Assembly (NCBI GenBank): GCA_027320785.1
Contig: DAHVKR010000114.1
Location: forward strand, 1-5,398
Length of the DNA stretch: 5,398 bases
Direction of reading: 5' to 3'
Origin: Bdellovibrionales bacterium
GTDB taxonomy: Bacteria > Bdellovibrionota > Bdellovibrionia > Bdellovibrionales > Bdellovibrionaceae
Of this stretch, positions 1 to 5,398 are shown one piece after another; positions within the stretch are counted from its first letter, which is position 1; the number at the start of each line of letters is the position of its first letter. The translations under genes and the position numbers were made by a program. The notes below the pieces were generated by a model. That model did not search any database. It saw only the letters and a program-made list of their open reading frames with translations, and was not told the origin of the DNA.

Positions 1-906
1 GATACCAATCGAGTAGCAGCAGAACTTGCTATAGCACGAGCACTTTATCAGAAGAAAGACTGGGATGGGGCCGTGAAGGCTTACTCGGATATTCCTCGAG
101 ATCATTTTCTTTGGCATGAGGCGCTCTATGAGCAGACATGGGCGATGCTCCGAGGTGCTCGTTTTCGTTCAGCGCTGAGCAACTTTCAATCCCTTCAATC
201 ACCTTACTTCGAGGATAGTTACAATCCAGAGTCTTTAATTTTGCGTTCTATCGTCTACCTCTATATCTGCAAATACGATGAGATGGAGAAATCACTGAAA
301 CTCTTTGAAAGAACCTATGGGCCTGTGCGAAGCCAGATCAGCGTTTTTCTAAATAATCACGCAAATCCTCTTTCTTATTATACTGAAATTGATAAGTGGC
401 AATCCATTAAACGAATGACGGATGTAGATCGCCCAGCGCTTAAGATTCCCTATATGGTAGCCAATGAGATTTCAAAAGGTGGATCTGTTAGAAGATCCCT
501 TAATTACTTAAAGCGTTTGGATTCAGAGAAGAAGGCCATAGAGTCAAATGGGAGATTACGTAACACGGCTTTAGGGCGCTATGCTTTAAAGGTTATTAAT
601 AATAGATCGCAAAATACTAAAATTTCTGTTGGTGAAATTGCTAAAGTCGAAATGACAAATATGAAGTCTGAACTTAAGGATTATTTTGAGCAGTCTTCAT
701 TTGTTCGTTATGAGATGATCAGCGCCGAAAAGGAAGCTGTTAAGAAGAAAATCTCAGGCTCTGATCTGCCGGAGGCCAAAATTGATGATAATAAGTCTCG
801 ATCTTTTTATGTGCAAAATGGATATCAGTACTATCCTTTCGAAGGGGAATATTGGTTGGACGAAATTGGAAATTATCACTTTCTAGGAAAATCAAGCTGT
901 GAGTAG
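1..906 (+). CDS. TPR-containing protein, 3' part (5' end outside window); GltC-like candidate
   Basis: The frame is open from the first base, so the gene starts upstream; 301 codons and a TAG stop are visible. The GTG at 73 is an internal valine inside a TPR helix, not a start. Visible residues 4-33, 36-69 and 75-108 read as helix-turn-helix TPR-like pairs, with typical small/aromatic positions such as A-x-x-L-Y-Q-x-x-D-W-x-x-A-V-x-A-Y. Around residues 67-84 there is an S-P-Y-F-E-D-S-Y-N-P-E segment followed by a helix. Residues 205-255 are charged and probably helical. The C-terminus carries an aromatic motif at 277-293 (YYPFEGEYWLDEIGNYH). I recall both segments from periplasmic TPR proteins of gliding-machinery clusters (GltC type), but this is memory, not a search. 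It lies directly upstream of, and probably coupled to, the large TPR gene. The signal peptide cannot be assessed. A TPR-type scaffold protein is well supported; the GltC identity is tentative. Confidence 0.8.
   Translation, partial: DTNRVAAELAIARALYQKKDWDGAVKAYSDIPRDHFLWHEALYEQTWAMLRGARFRSALSNFQSLQSPYFEDSYNPESLILRSIVYLYICKYDEMEKSLKLFERTYGPVRSQISVFLNNHANPLSYYTEIDKWQSIKRMTDVDRPALKIPYMVANEISKGGSVRRSLNYLKRLDSEKKAIESNGRLRNTALGRYALKVINNRSQNTKISVGEIAKVEMTNMKSELKDYFEQSSFVRYEMISAEKEAVKKKISGSDLPEAKIDDNKSRSFYVQNGYQYYPFEGEYWLDEIGNYHFLGKSSCE
885..903 (+). promoter_or_regulatory. Ribosome binding site(s) for the large TPR gene; two candidate starts
   Basis: AGGAAA at 885-890 lies 8 bases before the GTG at 899, which favours that start and gives an 8-base overlap with the upstream stop. 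A weaker GTGAG at 899-903 lies 7 bases before the in-frame ATG at 911, which would leave a 4-base gap after the upstream TAG. The ATG gives the more conventional signal peptide (M-K-N-T-F-I-F). Both are plausible and the choice changes only four residues. Confidence 0.5.
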
Positions 907-3900
907 CTCTATGAAAAATACATTTATTTTTGCACTCAGTTTTTCTTTGCTGGCATCAGGTGGACTAGCCAAGACAAAATCGACGAAAAAGAAAACAGTT
1001 GGAGATTTTTTATCCCAGGTTCAACAGGAGAGCCGTGGTGGAAAGCTCTCAGCTCGCGAAAAAAATAACACTGCAATACCGAACGTGCGAAAAAATTTAG
1101 GATTCAGCCCAAAGACTGAATCAGATATGAACCAAGTGAAACCTCCTAAATCTAATGAGATTCTGCAGTCAGCCGCATCAGGGGACTTGGCTGAGTATGA
1201 AAGAATTCTGAATAAGCAAATAGATGAGCTCTATAAATTGACACAACGATATAAAAATAGCTCAAATCGTGGAGAACTATGGTTACGACTAGCTGAACTT
1301 TATGTAGAAAAATCAGTATTAGCTGATACGCGCCAACAAGATGAATTTGACAAGCAAGTAAAACTTTTTAACGAGGGAAAACGTCGAACACGCCCAGTTT
1401 TGGACTCGCGACAAGCACGAGAATTGAATCGAAAAGCTATCCAGCTTTACAGCTGGTTTTTAAAGGATTTCCCACGTGATGAGAAAGTTCCTCAAGCTCT
1501 TTTCTTTCTTGGATTTAATAACTTCGAACTCGGTCAACCTAAAAAAGGGGCTGAATATTACGAAAAGCTTATTAAAAAATATCCGCACAGCCCTTTTGTT
1601 CAAGAAGCTCAGTTTTCTTTGGCAGAGTATTATTTCGAAAATGAAAAATGGGTGATCGCTTATAATCGATACGCACCTCTTATTAAAAATAAGCGTAGCC
1701 GACTTCATAATTATTCAGTGTATAAAGGGGCTTGGTGTCTTTACCGTTTAGGTAAGTACGATCAAGCTCTGAAATATTTAGAATCCATTATTCGCGAAAG
1801 CCAAAACCAAGAGGGTGAAAGTCTTGCGACGAAAAGAATCGTGAATAAGGAAAGACTTGATAAAGAGGCTTTGCGAGATATTATTGTTTTCTTCGCTGCA
1901 GCCAAATCTGCAAAACAAGCGCCTGACTATTTTCGTCGTGTAACAGGATCAGATAATATCACGCCTTATATAGAGAAGTTGGCCTATTATTATACTGATA
2001 AAGGAAATCAGGATGCGGCTCGGGAGTCATTTAAATGGCTCATCGATCAAAATCCCGAAAGTCCAAAGGCTTTTGAGTATCAATATCAAATAGTTCAAAA
2101 CTATTTTTACGCTAAGAACACAAAGCGTTTTAAAGATGAGCTATATGGGTGGGTTAAAAATTACGGTGCTAATAGTAAGTGGGCTCAGACAAATGGGAAT
2201 GATAAAGATTTGATTGCGAAGTCTCTGAAGCTTCGCGAAACAACGCTCAGAAATTATATTTTACAGCAGCATCAGACGGCCCAGAATTCACGAGCTCCTT
2301 TTTCGCAAGCGTCCGCTGAAGAAGGTTATAAAATATATCTACAGGAATTCCCCAGCGCGCCTCAAATTGCTGATATGCACTTTTACTATGGTGAACTCCT
2401 TTACGATATGAAGAAGTATGACGAAGCGACTAATCAATATCGCTGGGTTGTAGAAAATGGGGCTCATAGTAAGTACTACTCAAAAGCAGCGGAAAACATT
2501 ATTCACGCTGCTGAAAAATCTCTTCCAAGTGATAAAGAGATGCAGGCCAAGGTGGGTAACAGCACAAGTCCACTGCCCTTGGATCCACGTGCAGAGTCAT
2601 TTATCAAAGCAGCAGATTGGTATGTTGCTAAATTTCCTAATACAGAGAAAGCCGCAGAACTAAGATTTAGAGTGGGTCGACTTTATTACCAACACAATCA
2701 GTTTGATAAGGCCAACGAGATTTTTAAAGAAGTGGCTACGAAGTACAAGAAAACAAAATACTCTGAGTATGCGGCTAATTTGATTCTCGATATTTATACA
2801 CTAAAGAAAGATTATATAGGTCTTGAGAAGACGGGCACGGAGCTTCTTCAGGTGCCTGAGATCGCACAATCCAAGACGGGTGGCGAAATTCGAAATATTC
2901 TTGAAAAGGCCAACTTTAAAAAGGCTCAAGACTTAGAGGCGGACAAGAAGTATTTAGAAAGTGCGAAACAGTTCGAGGCTTTTGCACAGCAAAATCCTAA
3001 ATCAAGCTTAGCTGTTATGGCGCAATACAATGCAGCTATTAACTATGATCGCGTGAATGATCATACACACTCTGTGCCTCTTTTTATGGCCGTTGCGAAT
3101 AATAAAAGTGCGGATGCTGATAAATTCCGTGCAACATCGCATCGGTTGTTGGCAAAAACCTTTCAAAACTCATCACTCTTCAACGAGTCGATTCAACAGT
3201 ATTATGCGGCGATCAAGGAATCCTCGAAAGATCCTCTGGTCCCAAATTATTATTATAATATTGGTTTGATGTGTGAGACTCTCGGTAGAAAAAGTGAAGC
3301 AGTAGAGGCTTATACAAAGTATATTGATTTGTCGCCACGCAAGTCAGATGTAAAGGATACTTATTTCATGGTGGCTGAATTGGATTCTAAATTAAATCGT
3401 CGTAGTGCCGCTATCGAGAATTACGAATCTTACATTAATCGTGGGGGCTCAGATACGCAGAAGATTGCTAAGGCTTTTCATGAGCTCAGTCAGCTTTTGA
3501 AAAGATCGAAACCAAGTGAGGCAGAGAAATATCAAAAAAGAATAATCTCACTTTACAAACGAACTCAAAACCCTGTCGCCTCTCAGTATGCTGCGCAAAT
3601 AAAGCTAGATGATGCACAAAAAACTTTTCACGAGTTTAAATCGGTTCGCTTGCCGCTGAATCCAAGTAAACAGAAAAAAGCCGTAGAGAAAAAAATCGAA
3701 TTGCTGAATCAACTGACGCGCGAGCTTAATAATATTGTGAAGATGAACTCTTCGAATGAAATTATATCTTCATTGGCTTTATTGGGAGAGGCCAATCAAC
3801 ATATGTACGACTCCATAGAGGGTGCTCCACTTCCAAAGGGACTTAATGCTAAAGAGATTGCTCTTTATAAAGAGGGGATCAAAAAAATTGCAGACCCTTT

Positions 3901-4078
3901 TCAGCAAAAATCAATAGAGAGCTATAAGCTAGCGGTTTCTCGTGGACAAGAGCTTGAGGCTTATACTTCTGATTACTTTAAAGCTTACGATCAAGTAAGC
4001 AGTGGTGATCCTCGTAGTGATGATATGAAAGATGCGACCGTATATGACTCTCGACTTGTGAAGTGGAGTGTGCCGTGA
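899..4078 (+). CDS. gltD: Large exported multi-TPR protein, GltD (AgnA/PglI)-like
   Basis: A 1059-residue protein from GTG 899 (1055 from ATG 911). The N-terminus is a Sec signal peptide: K6, a hydrophobic core at 9-19 and a likely cut after G-L-A24. A basic, low-order region follows to about residue 85. The rest is nearly all alpha-helical TPR-like repeats. Four longer modules with an F-P or N-P turn lie at about 177-247, 472-540, 567-633 and 679-755, with further TPR pairs at 360-405 and 783-850. The region at about 916-1034 is a distinct helical domain containing LLGEANQHMYDS, a P-L-P-K-G-L turn and a conserved-looking DPFQQKSIESYKLA segment. No catalytic motif or membrane anchor is visible after the signal, so a soluble periplasmic scaffold is likely. 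In Myxococcus xanthus, GltD is a large periplasmic TPR protein encoded next to the GltE lipoprotein, as here. The stop overlaps the next start by four bases. TPR scaffold is sure; the gltD symbol is inferred from architecture and gene order. Confidence 0.85.
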   Translation: MSSSMKNTFIFALSFSLLASGGLAKTKSTKKKTVGDFLSQVQQESRGGKLSAREKNNTAIPNVRKNLGFSPKTESDMNQVKPPKSNEILQSAASGDLAEYERILNKQIDELYKLTQRYKNSSNRGELWLRLAELYVEKSVLADTRQQDEFDKQVKLFNEGKRRTRPVLDSRQARELNRKAIQLYSWFLKDFPRDEKVPQALFFLGFNNFELGQPKKGAEYYEKLIKKYPHSPFVQEAQFSLAEYYFENEKWVIAYNRYAPLIKNKRSRLHNYSVYKGAWCLYRLGKYDQALKYLESIIRESQNQEGESLATKRIVNKERLDKEALRDIIVFFAAAKSAKQAPDYFRRVTGSDNITPYIEKLAYYYTDKGNQDAARESFKWLIDQNPESPKAFEYQYQIVQNYFYAKNTKRFKDELYGWVKNYGANSKWAQTNGNDKDLIAKSLKLRETTLRNYILQQHQTAQNSRAPFSQASAEEGYKIYLQEFPSAPQIADMHFYYGELLYDMKKYDEATNQYRWVVENGAHSKYYSKAAENIIHAAEKSLPSDKEMQAKVGNSTSPLPLDPRAESFIKAADWYVAKFPNTEKAAELRFRVGRLYYQHNQFDKANEIFKEVATKYKKTKYSEYAANLILDIYTLKKDYIGLEKTGTELLQVPEIAQSKTGGEIRNILEKANFKKAQDLEADKKYLESAKQFEAFAQQNPKSSLAVMAQYNAAINYDRVNDHTHSVPLFMAVANNKSADADKFRATSHRLLAKTFQNSSLFNESIQQYYAAIKESSKDPLVPNYYYNIGLMCETLGRKSEAVEAYTKYIDLSPRKSDVKDTYFMVAELDSKLNRRSAAIENYESYINRGGSDTQKIAKAFHELSQLLKRSKPSEAEKYQKRIISLYKRTQNPVASQYAAQIKLDDAQKTFHEFKSVRLPLNPSKQKKAVEKKIELLNQLTRELNNIVKMNSSNEIISSLALLGEANQHMYDSIEGAPLPKGLNAKEIALYKEGIKKIADPFQQKSIESYKLAVSRGQELEAYTSDYFKAYDQVSSGDPRSDDMKDATVYDSRLVKWSVP
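4065..4078 (+). promoter_or_regulatory. Shine-Dalgarno and GTGA stop/start overlap for the lipoprotein gene
   Basis: GGAG at 4065-4068 is 6 bases before the GTG at 4075. The same GTG shares GTGA (4075-4078) with the TGA stop of the large TPR gene. This selects GTG 4075 over the in-frame GTG at 4063, and it predicts translational coupling, with ribosomes finishing the scaffold protein restarting on the lipoprotein. Confidence 0.8.
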
Positions 4079-4923
4079 AGTATTCAGTTTTATTCTCACT
4101 CGTTTTGCTGGCAGCTTGTAGTTCGACTCCATATAAGGAGAGCCCAAGCTCGGACTCCAAAAAGGGTCTAATGGATTTGTCCGAGACTCCGAAGAAAAAA
4201 GAAAGTCATACACAGCCACTGCCTCCTGTTAGTGATAGCAAAACAGAGGAAACACGTGAGAGTGTGATGAGTGATTTAGATCGGGCTATTCAAAAACAAG
4301 ATGATCGGTCTATAGCCATTGCGGCAAGACAGGTTTTGCTTCAGTCTCCGGATGATGCCAAAGCTTTGAATGCTTTGGCGCTCTACCATTTTCGTCATGG
4401 GGATACGGGTACGGCGAAGGTACTTTTGAACAAAGCTATTGCGGCCCATGATCAAATCTCGATGCTTTACTCGAATTTGGGTGTTGTTCTGCAAGGAGCT
4501 CAAGAGGATGAGGATGCCGTCAAGGCTTACCGGGAAGCTTTGAAAGTAGATCCGTATAATGCCATTGCGGCCTCGAATGTGGGTGCCTACTATGCGAAGG
4601 TAAAAGATTATAATAAGGCGCAGGTTGCGTTGGAAATAGCAGTCGAGAAGGGCCAAAGAGATTGGAAAACACTAAACAATTATGGTGTCACTTTGATGGC
4701 TTTGGGAAAATATAATCTAGCAGAGACACAGCTGAAAGGTGCCTCGAACCTTCAACCTCAAAATACGGCTGTGCTTTTGAATTATGCTATTTTGTTAGTC
4801 GACTATTTGAAGAAGCCAGCCGAAGGTCTAGACGTTCTGAATAAGATTCGGTTCATAGGGACTAGTCCTGATATCAGAAAAAGAATTTCTGAATTGGAAA
4901 ATAAGGCAAAATCATTAAAATAG
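4075..4923 (+). CDS. gltE: TPR outer-membrane lipoprotein, GltE (AglT)-like
   Basis: A 282-residue protein from GTG 4075. Residues 1-15 form a textbook lipoprotein signal: K2, hydrophobic core YSVLFSLVLLAA, lipobox L12-A13-A14-C15. Serine at +2 and no +2 aspartate predict outer-membrane sorting by the usual Lol rule. Residues 16-60 are a Ser/Pro/Lys-rich disordered tether. After a helical lead-in (62-93), five units start at regular 34-residue steps (95, 129, 163, 197, 231). The best matches to the TPR consensus are 129-162 (LYSNLGVVL...AVKAYREALKVDPYN) and 197-230 (LNNYGVTLMALGKY...LQPQN). The last unit is degenerate, and a charged helix at 265-282 caps the superhelix. In Myxococcus, AglT/GltE is a TPR lipoprotein required for adventurous gliding and encoded beside gltD; length, architecture and position all fit. 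It is coupled to the upstream gene by GTGA. Any TPR lipoprotein such as a PilF/NlpI type would look similar, but the neighbours favour GltE. Confidence 0.87.
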   Translation: MKYSVLFSLVLLAACSSTPYKESPSSDSKKGLMDLSETPKKKESHTQPLPPVSDSKTEETRESVMSDLDRAIQKQDDRSIAIAARQVLLQSPDDAKALNALALYHFRHGDTGTAKVLLNKAIAAHDQISMLYSNLGVVLQGAQEDEDAVKAYREALKVDPYNAIAASNVGAYYAKVKDYNKAQVALEIAVEKGQRDWKTLNNYGVTLMALGKYNLAETQLKGASNLQPQNTAVLLNYAILLVDYLKKPAEGLDVLNKIRFIGTSPDIRKRISELENKAKSLK

Positions 4924-4927
4924 AGAG

Positions 4928-4933
4928 AGGGAG
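4928..4933 (+). promoter_or_regulatory. Strong Shine-Dalgarno for the small secreted protein
   Basis: AGGGAG lies 5 bases before the GTG at 4939, inside the only true intergenic gap of the window (4924-4938, 15 bases). This is one of the best Shine-Dalgarno matches of the window and suggests that the small protein is translated efficiently and independently rather than by stop/start coupling. It also fixes GTG 4939 as the start in preference to the in-frame GTG at 4951. Confidence 0.7.
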
Positions 4934-4938
4934 TCAGT

Positions 4939-5211
4939 GTGGCACGTAGAGTGATCCTCTTTATTATACTCAGTTTTTCTTTAACTTACGCACAAGGAAA
5001 TGATGCGCATGGTGCACCCGTACGCGAAAGACGTGCGACTCTCAACTTTGAAGATGAACTTGTAGAAGGCTCTACTCAGAAACCAGAACTTTTTTATCTT
5101 TTTCAGAAAAAGAATTTTAATTACGGCAGACTCATTAAGCTTAGAGAAAATTTTATACCCGAGATGAGAAGAACAGCAGAAGATTTACAGCGTATTCGGG
5201 GTGGTAATTGA
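4939..5211 (+). CDS. Small exported protein (90 aa) in the gltF position; function unknown
   Basis: A 90-residue protein from GTG 4939. It has a clear Sec signal peptide: R3-R4, hydrophobic core V5-L15 and an A-x-A-like cut after T16-Y17-A18, leaving about 72 mature residues starting QGNDAHG. There is no lipobox cysteine; the protein has no cysteine at all. The mature part has a basic stretch at 29-33, then L-N-F-E-D-E-L-V-E-G (35-44), K-P-E (48-50), and a helical-looking L-I-K-L-R-E-N-F-I-P-E-M (65-76). I recall a similar 'hydrophobic-D/N-F-x-D/E ... V/I-x-G ... K-P ... L-I-x-L-R-x-x-F' layout in small proteins beside FHA genes of deltaproteobacterial gliding clusters, but cannot verify it. 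No enzyme or known fold is recognisable. Its place between the GltE-like lipoprotein and the FHA gene is where gltF sits in Myxococcus. The stop overlaps the next start. A real secreted protein is likely; identity is open. Confidence 0.8.
   Translation: MARRVILFIILSFSLTYAQGNDAHGAPVRERRATLNFEDELVEGSTQKPELFYLFQKKNFNYGRLIKLRENFIPEMRRTAEDLQRIRGGN
5198..5211 (+). promoter_or_regulatory. Shine-Dalgarno and TTGA stop/start overlap fixing a TTG start
   Basis: The G-rich GGGGTGG at 5198-5204 precedes TTG at 5208. The TTG shares TTGA (5208-5211) with the TGA stop of the small protein. The codon just before it in the same frame (5205-5207) is TAA, so no upstream start is possible. Translation of the FHA gene must therefore begin at this TTG or well inside the domain. 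Confidence 0.75.
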
Positions 5212-5398
5212 AATCGCCAGCTATTTTAAGAGTTTTTAAAGGTCATCAGTTAAAAGAGGTCAAACAGTTTGATCTCGAGCAGATTGTGATTGGTCATCAA
5301 ACAGATGTTCAAGTTGATTTAGATGATCCGGAAGTTTCTCCAATCCATTGTATGATCGAGTTGCGTGAGGATGGATACTATCTATGTGACTTGGGATC
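5208..5398 (+). CDS. FHA-domain protein, N-terminal part (runs off right edge); GltG-like
   Basis: Sixty-three codons are visible from TTG 5208; the gene continues beyond the window. After a short start (M-K-S-P) the sequence is a forkhead-associated beta-sandwich: first strand ILRVFKG (6-12), then F-D-L-E-Q-I-V-I-G-H (21-30), V-D-L-D-D-P-E (36-42), the core V-S-P-I-H-C-M-I-E (43-51) with the family S-x-x-H at S44/H47, and G-Y-Y-L-C-D-L-G (56-63), just short of the usual S-x-N-G-T loop. The Gly-Arg of classic phosphothreonine-binding FHA domains is Gly29-His30 here. There is no signal peptide, so the domain is cytoplasmic, as expected for GltG, which in Myxococcus joins a cytoplasmic FHA domain through one membrane span to a periplasmic part. 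The FHA call is firm; the GltG assignment rests on gene order and needs the missing C-terminus. Confidence 0.82.
   Translation, partial: MKSPAILRVFKGHQLKEVKQFDLEQIVIGHQTDVQVDLDDPEVSPIHCMIELREDGYYLCDLG

Noticed and set aside
73..75. GTG as start of the first gene
   Set aside because: The frame is open back to base 1 and the residues before it (A-E-L-A-I-A-R-A-L-Y-Q-K-K-D-W-D-G-A) form the first half of the same TPR helix pair; no Shine-Dalgarno is seen at the right distance.
1460..1708. Antisense open frame, 82 codons
   Set aside because: It is a shadow of the large TPR gene; the peptide is rich in F/K/S as expected from reverse reading of an AT-rich gene and has no ribosome binding site or recognisable domain. 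The same holds for the antisense frames at 3929-4219 and 4276-4656 and the sense out-of-frame ones at 2457-2663 and 3057-3269.
3242..3264. AT-rich near-palindrome CCAA...TTGG that resembles a -10 region or hairpin
   Set aside because: It lies inside the TPR gene and encodes P-N-Y-Y-Y-N-I-G, a normal TPR helix start; the symmetry comes from runs of TAT/TTA codons and has no T-run or -35 partner.
4063..4074. Earlier GTG start for the lipoprotein, adding four residues (M-E-C-A)
   Set aside because: It would place the GGAG Shine-Dalgarno inside the gene and lengthen the overlap to 16 bases; GTG 4075 gives a standard lipoprotein signal with a GTGA overlap.
934..4982. 15-base exact repeat ACTCAGTTTTTCTTT at 934-948 and 4968-4982
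   Set aside because: Both copies encode L-S-F-S-L in the core of a signal peptide and in the same frame; simple convergence in hydrophobic, T-rich codons is the likely reason, and the flanks do not match.
1..5398. Defence system, CRISPR, mobile element, tRNA or riboswitch
   Set aside because: No spaced repeats, transposase or integrase motifs, structured RNA signatures or long intergenic space; the window is filled by ordinary chromosomal genes.

Overview
The window is a dense, single-strand (+) run of five genes: three complete and one cut off at each edge. No non-coding gap is longer than 15 bases. Base composition is AT-leaning (roughly 40% G+C by eye). The set of proteins is a periplasmic TPR protein, a very large exported TPR protein, a TPR outer-membrane lipoprotein, a small exported protein and an FHA-domain protein. 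This set and its order resemble the glt/agl (adventurous gliding / envelope machinery) clusters of Myxococcota and the related 'core' clusters in Bdellovibrio-like predators. The low G+C argues against a myxobacterium, so a Bdellovibrionota relative is the best guess. This is inference from family resemblance and gene order, not a database match.

Layout. 1-906: the 3' part of a TPR-containing protein (GltC-like candidate), with its start outside the window. 899/911-4078: a 1059-residue (1055 from the ATG) exported, almost wholly alpha-helical TPR protein (GltD/AgnA-like). 4075-4923: a 282-residue lipoprotein with a clear lipobox, a disordered linker and five TPR units (GltE/AglT-like). 4939-5211: a 90-residue secreted small protein in the place where gltF lies in the myxobacterial order. 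5208-5398: the N-terminal 63 codons of an FHA-domain protein (GltG-like), running off the right edge.

The genes look like one translationally coupled operon. The junctions are an overlap or 4-base gap, a GTGA overlap, a 15-base gap holding a strong Shine-Dalgarno, and a TTGA overlap. Every well-supported start is GTG or TTG, except that an ATG alternative exists for the large TPR protein. I see no promoter, terminator, RNA gene, mobile element or CRISPR.

In the working model, the TPR proteins and the small protein form a periplasmic/outer-membrane scaffold. The FHA protein, whose Myxococcus relative is an inner-membrane component with a cytoplasmic FHA domain, connects that scaffold to the inside of the cell and to a TolQR/MotAB-type motor encoded elsewhere. 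In a predator such a machine could serve gliding on surfaces or prey, but nothing in this window tests that.
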